A stretch of DNA of 64,000 nt. Source: Siphonodentalium dalli. Taxonomy: Eukaryota; Mollusca; Scaphopoda; Gadilida; Siphonodentaliidae. Shown here in pieces: positions 1-13,200 of the stretch. Below the pieces are notes generated by a model. It ran no database searches. It saw only the letters and a list, made by a program, of their open reading frames with translations, and was not told where the DNA came from. The DNA is taken from assembly GCA_032622095.1 (NCBI GenBank), contig CP136061.1, positions 259,688,077 through 259,752,076 on the forward strand, given 5' to 3'. The position numbers and the translations under genes were made by a program. The stretch's first letter is position 1. Every line of letters begins with the position of its first letter.

Positions 1-470
1 AATACCGCGGTCTTTTAGCGGGCACCGCATTAATTTTTTTGAATACCGCGGTGATTTTCATGGAACTCTTTGAGGGGAGGTATTTACTCCCACATACTTG
101 TTCGCATTAACAAGCGGTATCAGTACCGCGGTATTGGAGGATACTAGTACTGCGGTATAGTACCGCGGTATTAACGGGGTGACACCACGTTATTGGTGGT
201 CAATTACTTTAAGTATAGCGGTACCCGTAATCAGAAGATTTCCCAACAAATACTAGTATGTCGATATAACTTGAAAATAATTGTTTTGTTTCTTATATTT
301 TTTTCTACATTTGTACATACCCGGTACATGTATGAGATTGTTTCATTGGTGCCGCCTCTTCAATTTTTTAAATATATAGGTCTCTCAAAAATTGCACCTG
401 TAGACGATCTAGAAAATCTAGACATCACTCTAAAATGTTGATGGTATCGGTACATGTACGGTTCTTCCAC
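1..470. repeat. ACCGCGGT-rich dispersed repeat fragment
   Basis: The palindromic octamer ACCGCGGT or one-base variants recur many times in the first 180 bases, in both senses by nature. The same vocabulary returns at 2400-3300, 3600-3700 and 6530-6840, so this is probably the edge of a diverged repeat of that family. No coding exon is recognisable. The short ORFs here have no family signature. Confidence 0.5.
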
Positions 471-1146
471 GAGGCAAACACAGCGGGAGCACTTATTTAC
501 TCTCACAATTCAGAATACGATTGTAATTGCTCTTGTAATATTTATAATCATAAGTTGGGTTTTTTTTCAAACAAATGTCATTGCAGAATGGACGTACATG
601 TATGTCCAGTTACACTTTCACATCCCCATAATTTAACTGAGATGGGAAAGGTTCTAGATATACTAAAACCTTAAAATAGTTCAAATTGGAATCAACGATT
701 ACAGTGACCATGAACATTTTGACAAGAGGGACGAGTGCAAATTTTAGTGCCAGTGAATCAAAAATTGCAAGTGCATACCGGTACATGTGCGAGAGTCAGT
801 CCCTGGCTCCTGTCTCCTGGATGGATAATCACGGATTGCATGTGCTACTTAATTTTGATGATCAATACATAGAGAAACAGTTTGTTTTTAATAGTATGCA
901 ATAAACGTTTTTCGGACATTCTGTTTCAGATTCCTGAATTCCGATGAATGCAAGTGGCTCGTTTTTATACCGGCCTGTACATTGTGTTCTAATTTATATT
1001 TTTGATGTCTTCAATAATATTTCTGTGACATAGAAAGGTAGTACATGTATTTATCGACCTATTTCGATATTGGGAAAAATAATATATTATTACATGCCTT
1101 TCACAAAAATTATTTTGTCTGAATTGCATTTTCTTTTCCACAAAAG

Positions 1147-1289
1147 ATCACGATGAAGAACAGCTGGGATCTGGTGACAATGAGGAGGAAGGAGGTCGGA
1201 CCGATGAACCACTCCGCGAACAAGACAGATTCTTACCTATCGCAAATGTCGCAAGAATAATGAAAAAATCAGTGCCAAAGTCTGGAAAG
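1147..1289 (+). CDS. NFYB: NF-YB exon A: acidic linker and first histone-fold helix
   Basis: The exon follows a pyrimidine-rich acceptor (ends CACAAAAG) and enters with one base carried from an upstream exon, so it cannot hold the start codon. It encodes an acidic stretch, [17 protein letters not shown], then [18 protein letters not shown], the hallmark alpha-1 helix of NF-YB, and ends at KSVPKSGK in phase 0. The donor AAG|GTTTGT is weak but GT-compatible. Vertebrate NF-YB has the same acidic-to-REQD transition. The upstream exon was looked for in 1-1146 and not found. The identification is certain; the acceptor position is likely but rests on one AG. Confidence 0.93.
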
Positions 1290-4200
1290 GTTTGTATATA
1301 TGTACATGTATGGTACTACATGTACAGTATGTACATTGCAGCCTGAGACTTTAGGGTAACAAGACCCATCTACAGCTACATGTATGCTCTAATTAATCAA
1401 ATTTAATAACTGGTATTACCGCAGTTCTCAACTGCGTTCATGTGATCAACCATGTTAATTATACCGACCCCGACCGCGTTACCACCTGACTATCCCAGTT
1501 TGACAGTATTCTTCATGCAATTATTATATGAATTATATATTTTTTTTAAAGTCAGCATTGTAACCACACCAGAGAATGTATTTATTGCTTGGCGTGAGCT
1601 GCATTGTTGATGCAATTGCAATGTTGATCAGTGACCAGCTTTGTATGTTGAATAAACCATAATCAATTTATTAATTGAAATACTACGTGTTTAGTTACCG
1701 GTAACATGAAAATAAAGATACCCCTGATGGTTCAGATATGGTATTTGCAGCCCTGGGAATTGGCCTAGGCAATAGGCAATGCCTAGGTAAAAGCAGAGGC
1801 AAAATCAGTTTGCCTAGGTAATAATATTGCCTAGGTAAAACAAGATCGTTGGGTTACTAAAGTTGATTTGTGTCTATTAGAAATACATGTATAACCTCTT
1901 TTATAGCCAAAATGACTTCCTTAAATCATTCTTTATATATGTTGTCCTACTAGTACAATTGTTTCCATGGCACTGAGCCATCAACTGACTACCAGGTATA
2001 AATAAGGACACTTGTTTTGGAGATGATTTGTGGAATTGTACATATTTTGAGTAGTAGCCTGGAAATAATATTCCCCAAAATAACTAAGCAATTCAGGTTA
2101 TTATTGAATCATATTGATTTGAGATGGCAATATTGTTGCAAAATTGCCTAGGTAAAACCTGTTTTTTCCTAGGCCGATTTCTTTCACCTAGGCATATATA
2201 TTGCCTAGGAAAATTTTCCTTAATTCCCAGGGCTGTATTTGTGAATTAAAAACTTGGCGATTGAAAATGGCGCCAGTCGAACGCTGATGTGGTTCCAAAT
2301 TTCTAGATTGAATTTGCTTTTATTGTGGTCACAAAAAAATAATGTGGCGGTTATTTACTTGGTTATTATTTTGCAGTTAAAAACTATTACCATGGAAAGA
2401 CTCCCGTTGGATACCGCATGTCAACCGCTACTCTTCGCGGTGATACCATTTGACTGTGGTTGACTGGTGGTACGACCGCGGTCATTAACGGCCTACAACT
2501 GCATTAAAGGGGTCAATTAATTAGAGCATATCTGTACATGCCCTGCTTGACAAAACAAGTGTCCACCTAACCGCGGTGCAGTTAGCGTTGCCACCGTGGC
2601 TGAAATGCAACTACACCGCGGCTCCACCGGCTACAGTTGGGCTGCGGTGTACTTGCCGTTCGGCCATGGTGTAATTGCCGCGGTGTACGTTCATTAAACT
2701 GAAAAAAGACGATACAAACCAGAAATCTAACCACGGTGTACATGCCGTTCGGCTGCAGTGTAGTTGCCTTTCGGCCGCAGTGTACTTGCTGTTGGGCCAC
2801 GGTGTACACGTACTTGCCGTTCGGCCGCGGTGCTCAACTGCAGTTACAAACTCTGACTCTGCGGCCGAACGGCGAATACACCGCGGTGCCAATGGACACT
2901 TGTTTTGTCCAGCGGGGTATCAGTACAGCTATGCTCTAATCAATCAATCCTCCTTAATGAGGTTGACCATCTGTATTATCACAGTACTTGTCAACTTCTC
3001 GATTGCGTTCATGTGATCAACCGCTGTCAATTATACTGCGGCTGACTTCGGTACCACATCACGTTCAACTGCTGTCAATTATACTGTGGCTGACTTCGGT
3101 ACCACATCACGTTCGTGGTTTGTTACTGCGGCTGACTTCGGCACCACATCACGTTCGTGGTTTGTTACTGCGGCTGACTTCGGTACCACATCACGTTCAT
3201 GGTTTGTTACTGCGGCTGACTTCGGTACCACATCACGTTCATGGTTTGTTACTGCGGCTGACTTCGGTACCACATCACGTTCGTGGTTTGACCGCATTCT
3301 TCATGCGATGATTATATGAATAATATATTGTAAGTCGAAATTAGGAAAAATGTCCAATGGCAAATTTAATGATGTGGCATGTTAGATTCCAAATGTTGCC
3401 AGGGCATTTCCCATGCATTGCTTATTGCCATGGCCACTTTAGGGCTGGGAATATATGATTTATAATGCACATTTATTGCCCAAAAAAATGCAATTTATAC
3501 AGGAATAATAGTTTCCTATAAATACCAAAATTTATGTGGTGCGTAGCGGTCGAAAAAAAAACAAATGCGTCGGTAATTTAACGGTTAAAAAAATATTACC
3601 GCACTAAAGATAACCGCTAGCATTTGCAGTGATACCACTTGACCGCAGTTGACTGATGGTATAACCGTGGCCATTACCTGCCTACAACCTCGTTAATGGG
3701 TTAATTAATTATTTAGAGCCTAGTTGTACATGTACTTGGGTATATTCTGACAATTGCTTCATGGTACTCAAGTTGTATTCAGGGTTCTCAACTAATTTTT
3801 TTGAAACTTAATTATACCCCCACTTTCGAAGAAAATGGGGGGTATACTGGATTGACTGCATCGTTCCGTCACACTTTCTCCCTCCGTGTGTCCGTCCGTC
3901 CATCCGACCTCATAATGATAACTCGAACAACTATGAACCGATTTCAATAATTTTTTGTATGCAATCTCCTTAGGACCGCCTCTCCGCATGATGCTAATTG
4001 CAGTGCCGTCCGACTTTCTTTTTTTAAGTTACGCCTTACTTTTCGACTTATTTTGAATTAGAAAATTCTGTCGACTTAATAACTTTAACAAATATGAACC
4101 GATTTCAATAATTTTTGGTATACATGCTTCTCACAACACAACCCTCTATACATGATGCTGCTCAGGGTTGGCTCGGACTGTTTTTTCTAACATTACACTT

Positions 4201-7200
4201 CATTTTCGACTTATTTTGACTTAGAAAATTTTGAGATTTTTTGTGTGTGGATGCTATCAAGTTAGGATATTTTCTGGATGTTTCTTCGAATATGGGTTCG
4301 GAACAATGATTTTTACCACAGTTAAGTTGCGTTTCATTTTCTACCCTTTTTTGGGTTTCTGCAATCATTCGAACAAATATGAACCAATTTGAATATTTTT
4401 TTCTGTACAAGCTTCTTGCGACACCATATCAATATTATTAATCCAAATTTTTCTTTAAAGTTAAAAATCTTTTTTGTTGGGTTTACGGATAATGCGGGTT
4501 GAATTTGCCACGGTGGGGTATGCTAGCACGCGAGTGCACACCACTTGTTTTCTTTTAGAGTCTTTAATGCTGCACAATGTTAGGCAAAACAAAAATACCT
4601 GTGTTTAGGGTTTCCCTACCTACCCTAGATAACGGTGCCTACCCAAAACATTTTATTGGACTGTAGACACAGATTTTTTTTCTCTCAGTGGGAAGGGTAT
4701 CAAAAGGGATCTTACCCGTTTTCAAACCTCTCCTATAAAAAAGATTTAGAAGTTTTATTATTTAGTATTGAACCTTTCAAATAATGTGAATTGTGAAGCT
4801 TTCCAGATTGAATTGTCAATGACTCAATGGAATTCAGAATAAAAAAATAAATACAATTCCCTACCTACCGGTACCTACCCTAATTATTAGCTCAACTTAC
4901 TTTGTAAGTTTGAGCTTTTGCCATGGTTTGGCGTCCGTCGTCCATGTGTGTGTGTGTCCTTCAACAATTTCCTTTGGCGCGGGCTACAGGTCGTACCTTT
5001 GTTCTGATCTTTATGAAATTTGTCATGAGTGTTGACATTGACATGTAGATGGGAACGAGTCATTTTGGTGTCATTCGGCCAAAAAACATGGCCGCTGGCA
5101 GCCATCTTGGATTTCAAAATTCAATCCATTGGCGCGGGCTACAGGTCGTACTGTTCGTCTGATCATCATGAAATTTGTCATGGATGTTAACAATGACATG
5201 TAGATGGGAACGAGTCATTTTGGTGTCGTTCGGCCGAAAAACATGGCCGTCAGCAGCCATCTTGGATTTTACTCTTTGCATGACTAAATCCTTTGGCGCG
5301 GGCTACAGGTCGTAACTTTTGTGTGATGTTTATGAAATTTGTCATGAACGTTGCCAATGACATGTAGATGGGAACGAGTCATTTTGGGGTCATTCGGCAA
5401 AAAAACATGGCTGCTGGTGGCCATTTTGGATTTCAAAATTCAATCCATTGGCGCGGGCTACAGGTCGTACTATTCGTCTGATCATCATGAAATTTGTCAT
5501 GGATGTTAATATTGACATGTAGATGGGAACGAGTGATTTTGGGGTCGTTCGGCCAAAAAACATGGCCGCCAGCAGCCATCTTGGTTTTTACTCTTTGCAT
5601 GACTAAATCCTTTGGCGTGGGCTACAGGTTGTAGCTTTGATCGGAACTTCATAAAATTTGTCAGGGATGTTAACAATGACATGTAGATGGGAACGAGTCA
5701 TTTTGGTGTCGTTCGGCCGAAAAACATGGCCGTCAGCAGCCATCTTGGATTTTACTCTTTACATGACTAAATCCTTTGGCGCCGGCTACAGGTTGTACCT
5801 TTTGTCTGAGGTTTATGAATTTTGTCATAGATGGGAACGAGTCCTTTGGGGTCAATTGGCCAAAAAACATGGCCGCCAGCAGCCATCTTGGATTTTACTC
5901 TTTGCATGACTAAATCCTTTGGCACAGGTCAGACATTGCAATTACGTAGCACCTTTCCTTTCCTATTTACTGTCAACCGTTAAATTATTCCCCTACCTAA
6001 GTTGAGCTACAGTGTCATTGACACTTTCATTTTGGACCATCTAACCCTAAACACAGGTGTTATTTTTTTCTCCTGGATTATCCTCTTGAGAAATATTTTT
6101 TGAGGCAATAACAGGTCTGGTCATTGTCAGTAGACACATTAACATGTATGTCAGCGATTCATGATATTAATTTTGTCTATGTTTCAGTATTTAAGAAAAT
6201 TCTGGACAAAAAATATTAAAATAGAGACCCTCAGTTGATTGCTACATAGTAAATGTAAACCGTGCATAAGGTCAAACTTTTTATTTTTCTGCTTTATGGT
6301 TACGCCGACCGAGTTCTCTGTGGTCCGACAAGGAAATAAAAATCAATTATAATGTTTTTTATTATTTTCACCGCCGACCTTGGCTATTTCTGCTTATCAG
6401 TAACAAATTATCCGACCATATTTCACTGATGATTAAAGATGCTATAGATTTCTAAGGCTTTAGTTACTGTTCCACCAAAGCATCATTTTAACTACTCCGC
6501 TGGACAAAACAAGTGTCCATTGGCACCGCTGTGTATTTGCCGTTCGGCCGCGGTGTCAGAGTTTGTAACTGCAGTTGAGCACCATGGTCGAACGGCAAGT
6601 ACACTGCGGCTGAACGGCAAGTTCACTGCGGCCGAACGGCAACTACCCTCGCGGCCAAATGACATGTACACCTTGGTTAGATTTCTGGTTTGTACCATCT
6701 TTTTTCAGTTTAATGAAAGTACACCGCGGCAACTACACCATGCCAAATGGCAAGTAAACTGTGGCCCAACTGTAGTTAGCCAGTGGAGCCGCGGTGTAGT
6801 TGCATTTCGGCCGTGGTGGCAACGCTAACTGCACCGCAGTTAAGTGGACACTTCTTTTGTCCAGCAGGGTACATCCAGGATGAAAACTGAGAACTCAGCT
6901 TGAGTGTATATGCCTCTGCCAGCAATATACATGTATGCTTTCTATAAATCTTGACATCTCTTTATAAAACTTTAAATGGTCTTTAGAATACATTTTGTAT
7001 TCCTGGGAATTTATGGTGATCTTTATGACCGAAGACCAATAACAGTTCACAAGGTTTCTTAGGTAGTAATGACATGCTAATGAGTATACTCCTGATGTAA
7101 TGTACATTTGTTATATTCATGTTTATACACTTATTCTTTTCAGATTGCTAAAGATGCCAAAGAATGCGTCCAGGAGTGTGTGTCTGAATTTATTAGCTTC

Positions 7201-10200
7201 ATAACCAGCGAGTATCCTTTAATAACACTTTCTATACTGAATGAGGTCGTTTGTTGAACTTATTATGTGAACATTTCCACACTGAATGAGGTCGTTTGTT
7301 GAACTTATTTTGTTAACATTTCCTGAGGGAACTATACAATGCGTGTTTAGTATCAAAGGTTAACAAGTTCTGAACTTCACATGTAATCTATGGGTAGGTG
7401 TACATGATTTCGATGGTTGTAGGACTGAACTTCACATGTAATCTATAGGTACTAGTAGCTTTACATGAATTTGATGGTTGTAGGAAGGCTGTAAGTGATT
7501 ATCTGGGGAGTGGGGCATCACCGCCAGGGTAGTGTTAAAGACATATTATGGACTTGTTCGGGTGCAAGAAACTGATATGTTAGTACTCAGACGCTATGCC
7601 AACTTTGAGAATGTAGCATTCTACTAGCATCACCGAAAATCTCAAAGAAATTGATCGCACCACTCCATAGATATCATCGTCTGAACTACGCTTAATTGTA
7701 AATATTTACATTTCAATTCAGGATGCGACAATCAACGATAAACTAACACAAATTATTTCTCCATCGAGTGTCATTGCATTTAATTAATATATAAAAATGA
7801 CTATGTGTACTGTAAATTTGTATTAATATTCGTAAAAATAACTACTTTGAGCAAGAATATTCTCCATTTCTATTTGATCACCAACCGGAGTGTTTCACAT
7901 CACTTAAATTGTGCCAAGCTGTGTATTAAAAAAATAGGAATTTTGTTATTTTTTGGTGGTATTGCTTTTTTTGGATTTAGGACTCCAGCACTCCAGCACT
8001 CTTTGGTTTGACAAAGAGAAAATGATATGAGAAATGTAGTAAAAGAAATAGGAATTTTCTAATTTACCGGGATCACATGTCTATAGTGTCTGCATGGTTG
8101 TCTGCATCGAGACACCTAACCCATGGTGTTACCTGGCTAGTGTCTGCATGGTTGTCTGCAATCCACGCGTTTCATTGATTTCTGTGACAGTGCATTGTGC
8201 AGTGCTAACTAATTATTGCTCTGCAATCCACGCGTTTCATTGATTTCTGTGACAGTGCATTGTGCAGTGCTAACTAATTATTTCTCTGCAATCCACATGT
8301 TTCATTGATTTCTGTGACAGTGCATTGTGCAGTGCTAACTAATTATTGCTCTGCAATCCACGCGTTTCATTGATTTCTGTGACATTTAAGTGTTTCCCTT
8401 AACTAACTGAAAGAGCCAGTGAGAGATGTCACCAAGAGAAGAGGAAGACGATAAACGGAGAAGACATTCTGTTTGCGATGTCTAATTTAGGATTCGATAC
8501 TTATGTTGAGCCTTTAAAGCATTATCTCCAGAAATACAGAGAAGTAAGTAAACAGTAGTATGAGGCCCCCACCCCCACCCCGACCCCCAGCCCCCATGGA
8601 ATACAGAGAAGTAAGTAAACAGTAGTATGAGGCCCCCACCCCCACCAACACCCCACCCCAGCCCCCATGAAATACAGAGAAGTAAGTAAACAGTAGTATG
8701 AGGCCCCCACCAACACCCCACCCCAGCCCCCATGAAATACAGAGAAGTAAGTAAACAGTAGTATGAGGCCCCCACCCCCACCAACACCCCACCCCAGCCC
8801 CCATGAAATACAGAGAAGTAAGTAAACAGTAGTATGAGGCCCCCACCAACACCCCACCCCAGCCCCCATGAAATACAGAGAAGTAAGTAAACAGTAGTAT
8901 GAGGCCCCCACCCCCACCAACACCCCACCCCAGCCCCCATGAAATACAGAGAAGTAAGTAAACAGTAGTATGAGGCCCCCACCAACACCCCACCCCAGCC
9001 CCCATGAAATACAGAGAAGTAAGTAAACAGTAGTATGAGGCCCCCACCCCCCACCAACACCCCACCCCAGCCCCCATGAAATACAGAGAAGTAAGTAAAC
9101 AGTAGTATGTAGCCCCCACCCCCATGAAATACAGAGAAGTAAGTAAACAGTAGTATGAGGCCCTCATCCACACCCCAGCCCCCATGAAATACAGAGAAGT
9201 AAGTAAACAGTAGTATGAGGCCCCCAGCCCCAACCCCCACCCCCATGAAATACAGAGAAGTAAGTAAACAGTAGTATGAGGCCCCCACCCCCACCCCCAT
9301 GGAATACAGAGAAGTAAGTAAACAGTAGTATGAGGCCCCCACCCCACCCCCCATGGAATACAGAGAAGTAAGTAAACTAAATACAGAGAAGTAAGTAAAC
9401 AGTAGTATGAGGCCCCCACCCCCATGGAATACAGAGAAGTAAGTAAACAGTAGTATGAGGCCCCCACCCCCATGAAATACAGAGAAGTAAGTAAACAGTA
9501 GTATGAAGCCCCCACCCCCATGAAATACAGAGAAGTAAGTAAACTAAGTAAACAGTAGTATGTAAATACAGAGAATTTCGGAAAAAAAAAACCTTTGAGT
9601 GCCAGGGGCTGATCTCAGAGTTCCCCTGCACTATTTATTTGGGTCTGCACTTTTATTAACTTTCAATGGACCCCCCCCCCCCCCCCCCTGCACTTTTATT
9701 TGGAGCCAGAGAGTAGGGTGTGCCAAAGGATTTAGTCTGACATGCAAAGAGTAAAATTCAAGATGGCCACTGGCAGCCATGTTTTTCAACGAATTTCGGA
9801 AAATATTGATGACTCCCATCTAGAGGTCACCCTGAAGATCCTTATATACAGTTTGGTGATGATAGGATGAGGGATGACGGCCTGCTTGGTTGTGCCGAAG
9901 GATTTATTCATGCAAAGAGTAAAATCCAAGATGGCCACTGTTTCAACATTATTTTGGCCTCTGTACTGCCCTAAATAAATGATTAATCAAAACAAGGTGG
10001 TGCCCCAGTTAAAGGTACTCAACCCGTAAAGAGGGTCCCCATTTCAACAGATTCCAACAACAACAATCCGATCAGAGGGTCCTATATTACTATTTCTTTG
10101 GCTTTGGGGGTAAAAAATATTTGATTCGAGTCGAGGAACCCATCAAACAAAGCTCAGAGTTATTAGATATTGATTTTTCAAATTTGTTATGTTCTCGAGA

Positions 10201-13200
10201 TGAGTATAAATAACTGCCGTAATCTGCTCTGGATGTGTACTCCAAATCTATTCAAACAGACAAGGATGAATAACTCTAAAATCAAGTGGTAATTTTAACG
10301 CAATTTTGACTGAGTTCTGGGCCAGATAGTATTCCCGATAATGAAAAATAATAGATTTCTAAAATCGATATCTAACAAATCTGAGCTTTGATGGGTGACT
10401 TCCTCGACTCGAATCAAATATTTTTGACCCCCGAAGCCATTGAAATAGTAATTGAGAGGAGTTTTATCGGGTTGAGTACCTTTAAACCGTATTTTGGTTA
10501 AACTTAAAAACGCGGTTATAAAAGACAATCGGACGATTGTGTGGTTAAAATGCATGTAATAATCTCACACATGGCAGATTTTGTTGCAGAAATAAAATAT
10601 GACGCAGTTGTAACCAGTTACTGGATTAGAAATACGTGGTGGTTTTTTTACAAGTCGTCTCAACATTTGCTCTTGAGTTAGCTCCGACCAGTAAAATTTG
10701 GAAGAAGTTTTAAAAATGCCACATGTTTTTTGTCACAAAGTTACAAATGTTTATCAGAGAATAACTACCGGTACAACTAAACTAGAAAAAATTAAATTAT
10801 ATGACATATCCTTGTTAAATAAGGGTTATAAAGCTACATTTGGAAGTCGTTTAAAAAGTGCAGCGTGCGTGAATTATTTTCATTTTTATAGTTGCGGTTA
10901 TTCGCAGATATACATTTGTAACTTTGTGACAATAAACATGTCCCATTTTTTAAACAACTTCCAGATATAACTTTGTAACCCTTTTTTAACAAGGATGGGT
11001 GAAATATTTTCATTTTTATAGTTGCGGTTATTCGCAGATATGCATTTGTAACTTTGTGACACAAAACACAACGCATTTTTGAAAGGACTTGCAAATGTAA
11101 CTTTGTAACCCTTTCTAAACAAAGATGGATGAAATATTTTCATTCTTCTAGTTGAAGTTATTCTCTGATAAGCATTGGTAACTTTGTGACAAAATACACG
11201 TCGCATTTTTTAAACGACTTCCAAATGTAACTTTGTGACAAAAAACACGTGCGATATTTTTGACTTGTAACCTCTGCAACCTGGATACAAATGCATGATG
11301 TATATTTCTTGCACCAAATCTGGACATATCTAAATCATCTACTGATATGAAACGGTAACATCTAGTACAAATGTGGCTCCAGAAAATTAAAATTTAGAAA
11401 TGAATTTCGCCGACAGCCAGCATGTAGCATTACAGTGTATCAGCAGTCAAGGAATCAAACCAGGGTTTATTTGCTGCATTTTATCGCAGCACCACAGCAG
11501 TGATGGAACCATTAACTGCGGTGCAGTTATGGTTTTACCGCACTTATAATCGCATGATAACACCAGTTACTGGGTCAATTCAAGTCTGATTATAGTGTGT
11601 CTGACATTTGCAGAATGAGGTCCCCAGAGGGTGAACTTAGGCCTAAACAAATAATACCTTTGTTTCCGCTAACGAGCTAAAAAAAATTAGGGTAGGTAGG
11701 TAGGCTTAACTTCTTTTTTTTTGTTAACTTTTTAGCTCAACTTTACTTTGTAAAGTTTGAGCTATTGCCATGGCTTTGTCGTCCGTCGTCCGTGTGTGCG
11801 TGTGTACGGGCGGCGTCAACAATAGAGGCTACAGGTCGTACCTTTGATCGGATCATTATGAAATTTGTCATAGCTGTTGACATCAACATTTGTACCGGAA
11901 TGATTCATTTTGGGGTCATACGGAAAAAAAACATGGCCGCCAGTGGCCATCTTAGATTTCAAAATTCAATCCATTAGCACGGGCTACAGGCCGTACTGTT
12001 CATCTGATCGTCATGAAATTTGTCATAGATGTTAATATTGACATGTAGATGGGAACGAGTAATTTTGAGGTCATTCGGCCAAAAAACATGGCCGCCAGCA
12101 GCCATCTTCGATTTTACTCTTTGCATGACTAAATCCTTTAGCACGGGCTACAGGTCGTACCTTTAGTCAGATCGTCATAAAATTTGTCATGGATGTTAAT
12201 AATGACATGTAGATGGGAACGAGTCATTTTTGGGTTATTCGGGCAAAAAACATGGCCGCCAGCAGCCATCTTGGATTTTACTCTTTGTATGACTAAATCC
12301 TTTAGCACGGGCTACAGGTCGTACCTTTAGTCTGATAATCATGAAATTTATCATGGATGTTGAAATTGGAATGTAGATGGGAACGAGTCATTTTGGGGTC
12401 ATTCGGACAAAAAACATGGCCGCCAGTGGCCATCTTTGTTTTCAAAATTCAATCCATTAGCACGGGCCACAGGTCGCACTGTTCGTCTGATCATCATGAA
12501 ATTTTTCATGGATGTTAATATTGACATGTAGATGGGAACGAGTAATTTTGGGGTCATTCGGCCCAAAAACATGGCCGCCAGCAGCCATCTTGGATTTTAC
12601 TCTTTGTATGACTAAATTCTTTAGCACGGGCTACAGGTCGTACCTTTAGTCTGATCATCATAAAATTTGTCATGGATGTTAACAATGACATGTAGATTGG
12701 AAAGAGTCATTTTGGAGTCAATCGGCCAAAAAACATGGCCGCCAGCAGCCGTCTTGGATTTTACTCTTTGCATGACTAAATCCTTTAGCACGGGCTACAG
12801 GTCCTACTTTTAGTCTGATCATCATAAAATTTGTCAAGAATGTTAATAATCACATGTAGATGGGAACGAGTCATTTTGGGGTCATTCGGCCAAAAAACAT
12901 GGCCGTCAGCAGCCATCTTGGATATTACTCTTTGTATGACTAAATCCTTTAGCACGGGCTACAGGTCGTACCTTTAGTCTGATCATTATAAAATTTGTCA
13001 TGGCTGTTGATATTGGAATGTAGATGGGAACGAGTCATTTTGGGGTCATTCGGACAAAAAACATGGCCGCCAGCGGCCATCTTGGATTTCAAAATTTAAT
13101 CCATTAGCACGGGCCACAGGTCGTACTGATTGTCTGATCATCATGTAATTTGTCATGGATGATAATATTTACATGTAGATGGGAACGAGTAATTTTGGGG

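Larger units (their letters stand above)
1365..3735. repeat. Composite repeat cluster in NF-YB intron A-B
   Basis: Two related segments lie in tandem. One starts near 1370 (ATGCTCTAATTAATC) and ends near 2535 (AATTAATTAGAGCAT, its inverse). The second starts near 2928 (ATGCTCTAATCAATC) and ends near 3712 (TTAATTATTTAGAGCC). Both contain CCGCGGT/GACCGC words and a segment ending in CATTCTTCATGC. The outer ends resemble the TIR of the palindromic MITE at 22976, so these may be old TA-type DNA transposons interrupted by the elements at 1748 and 2541. This is inference from shared ends. Confidence 0.5.

Noticed and set aside
686-904. First NF-YB exon candidate
   Set aside because: The 72-codon frame has none of the NF-YB N-terminal features and no matching phase-1 donor was found.
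3079-3319. [14 protein letters not shown] repeat peptide
   Set aside because: It is a 42-bp tandem repeat open on both strands, inside an intronic transposon cluster.
8482-9521. Two - strand ORFs of 290 and 335 codons
   Set aside because: They are translations of the C-rich minisatellite, antisense to the NF-YB intron, with a short repeated peptide in shifting frames.
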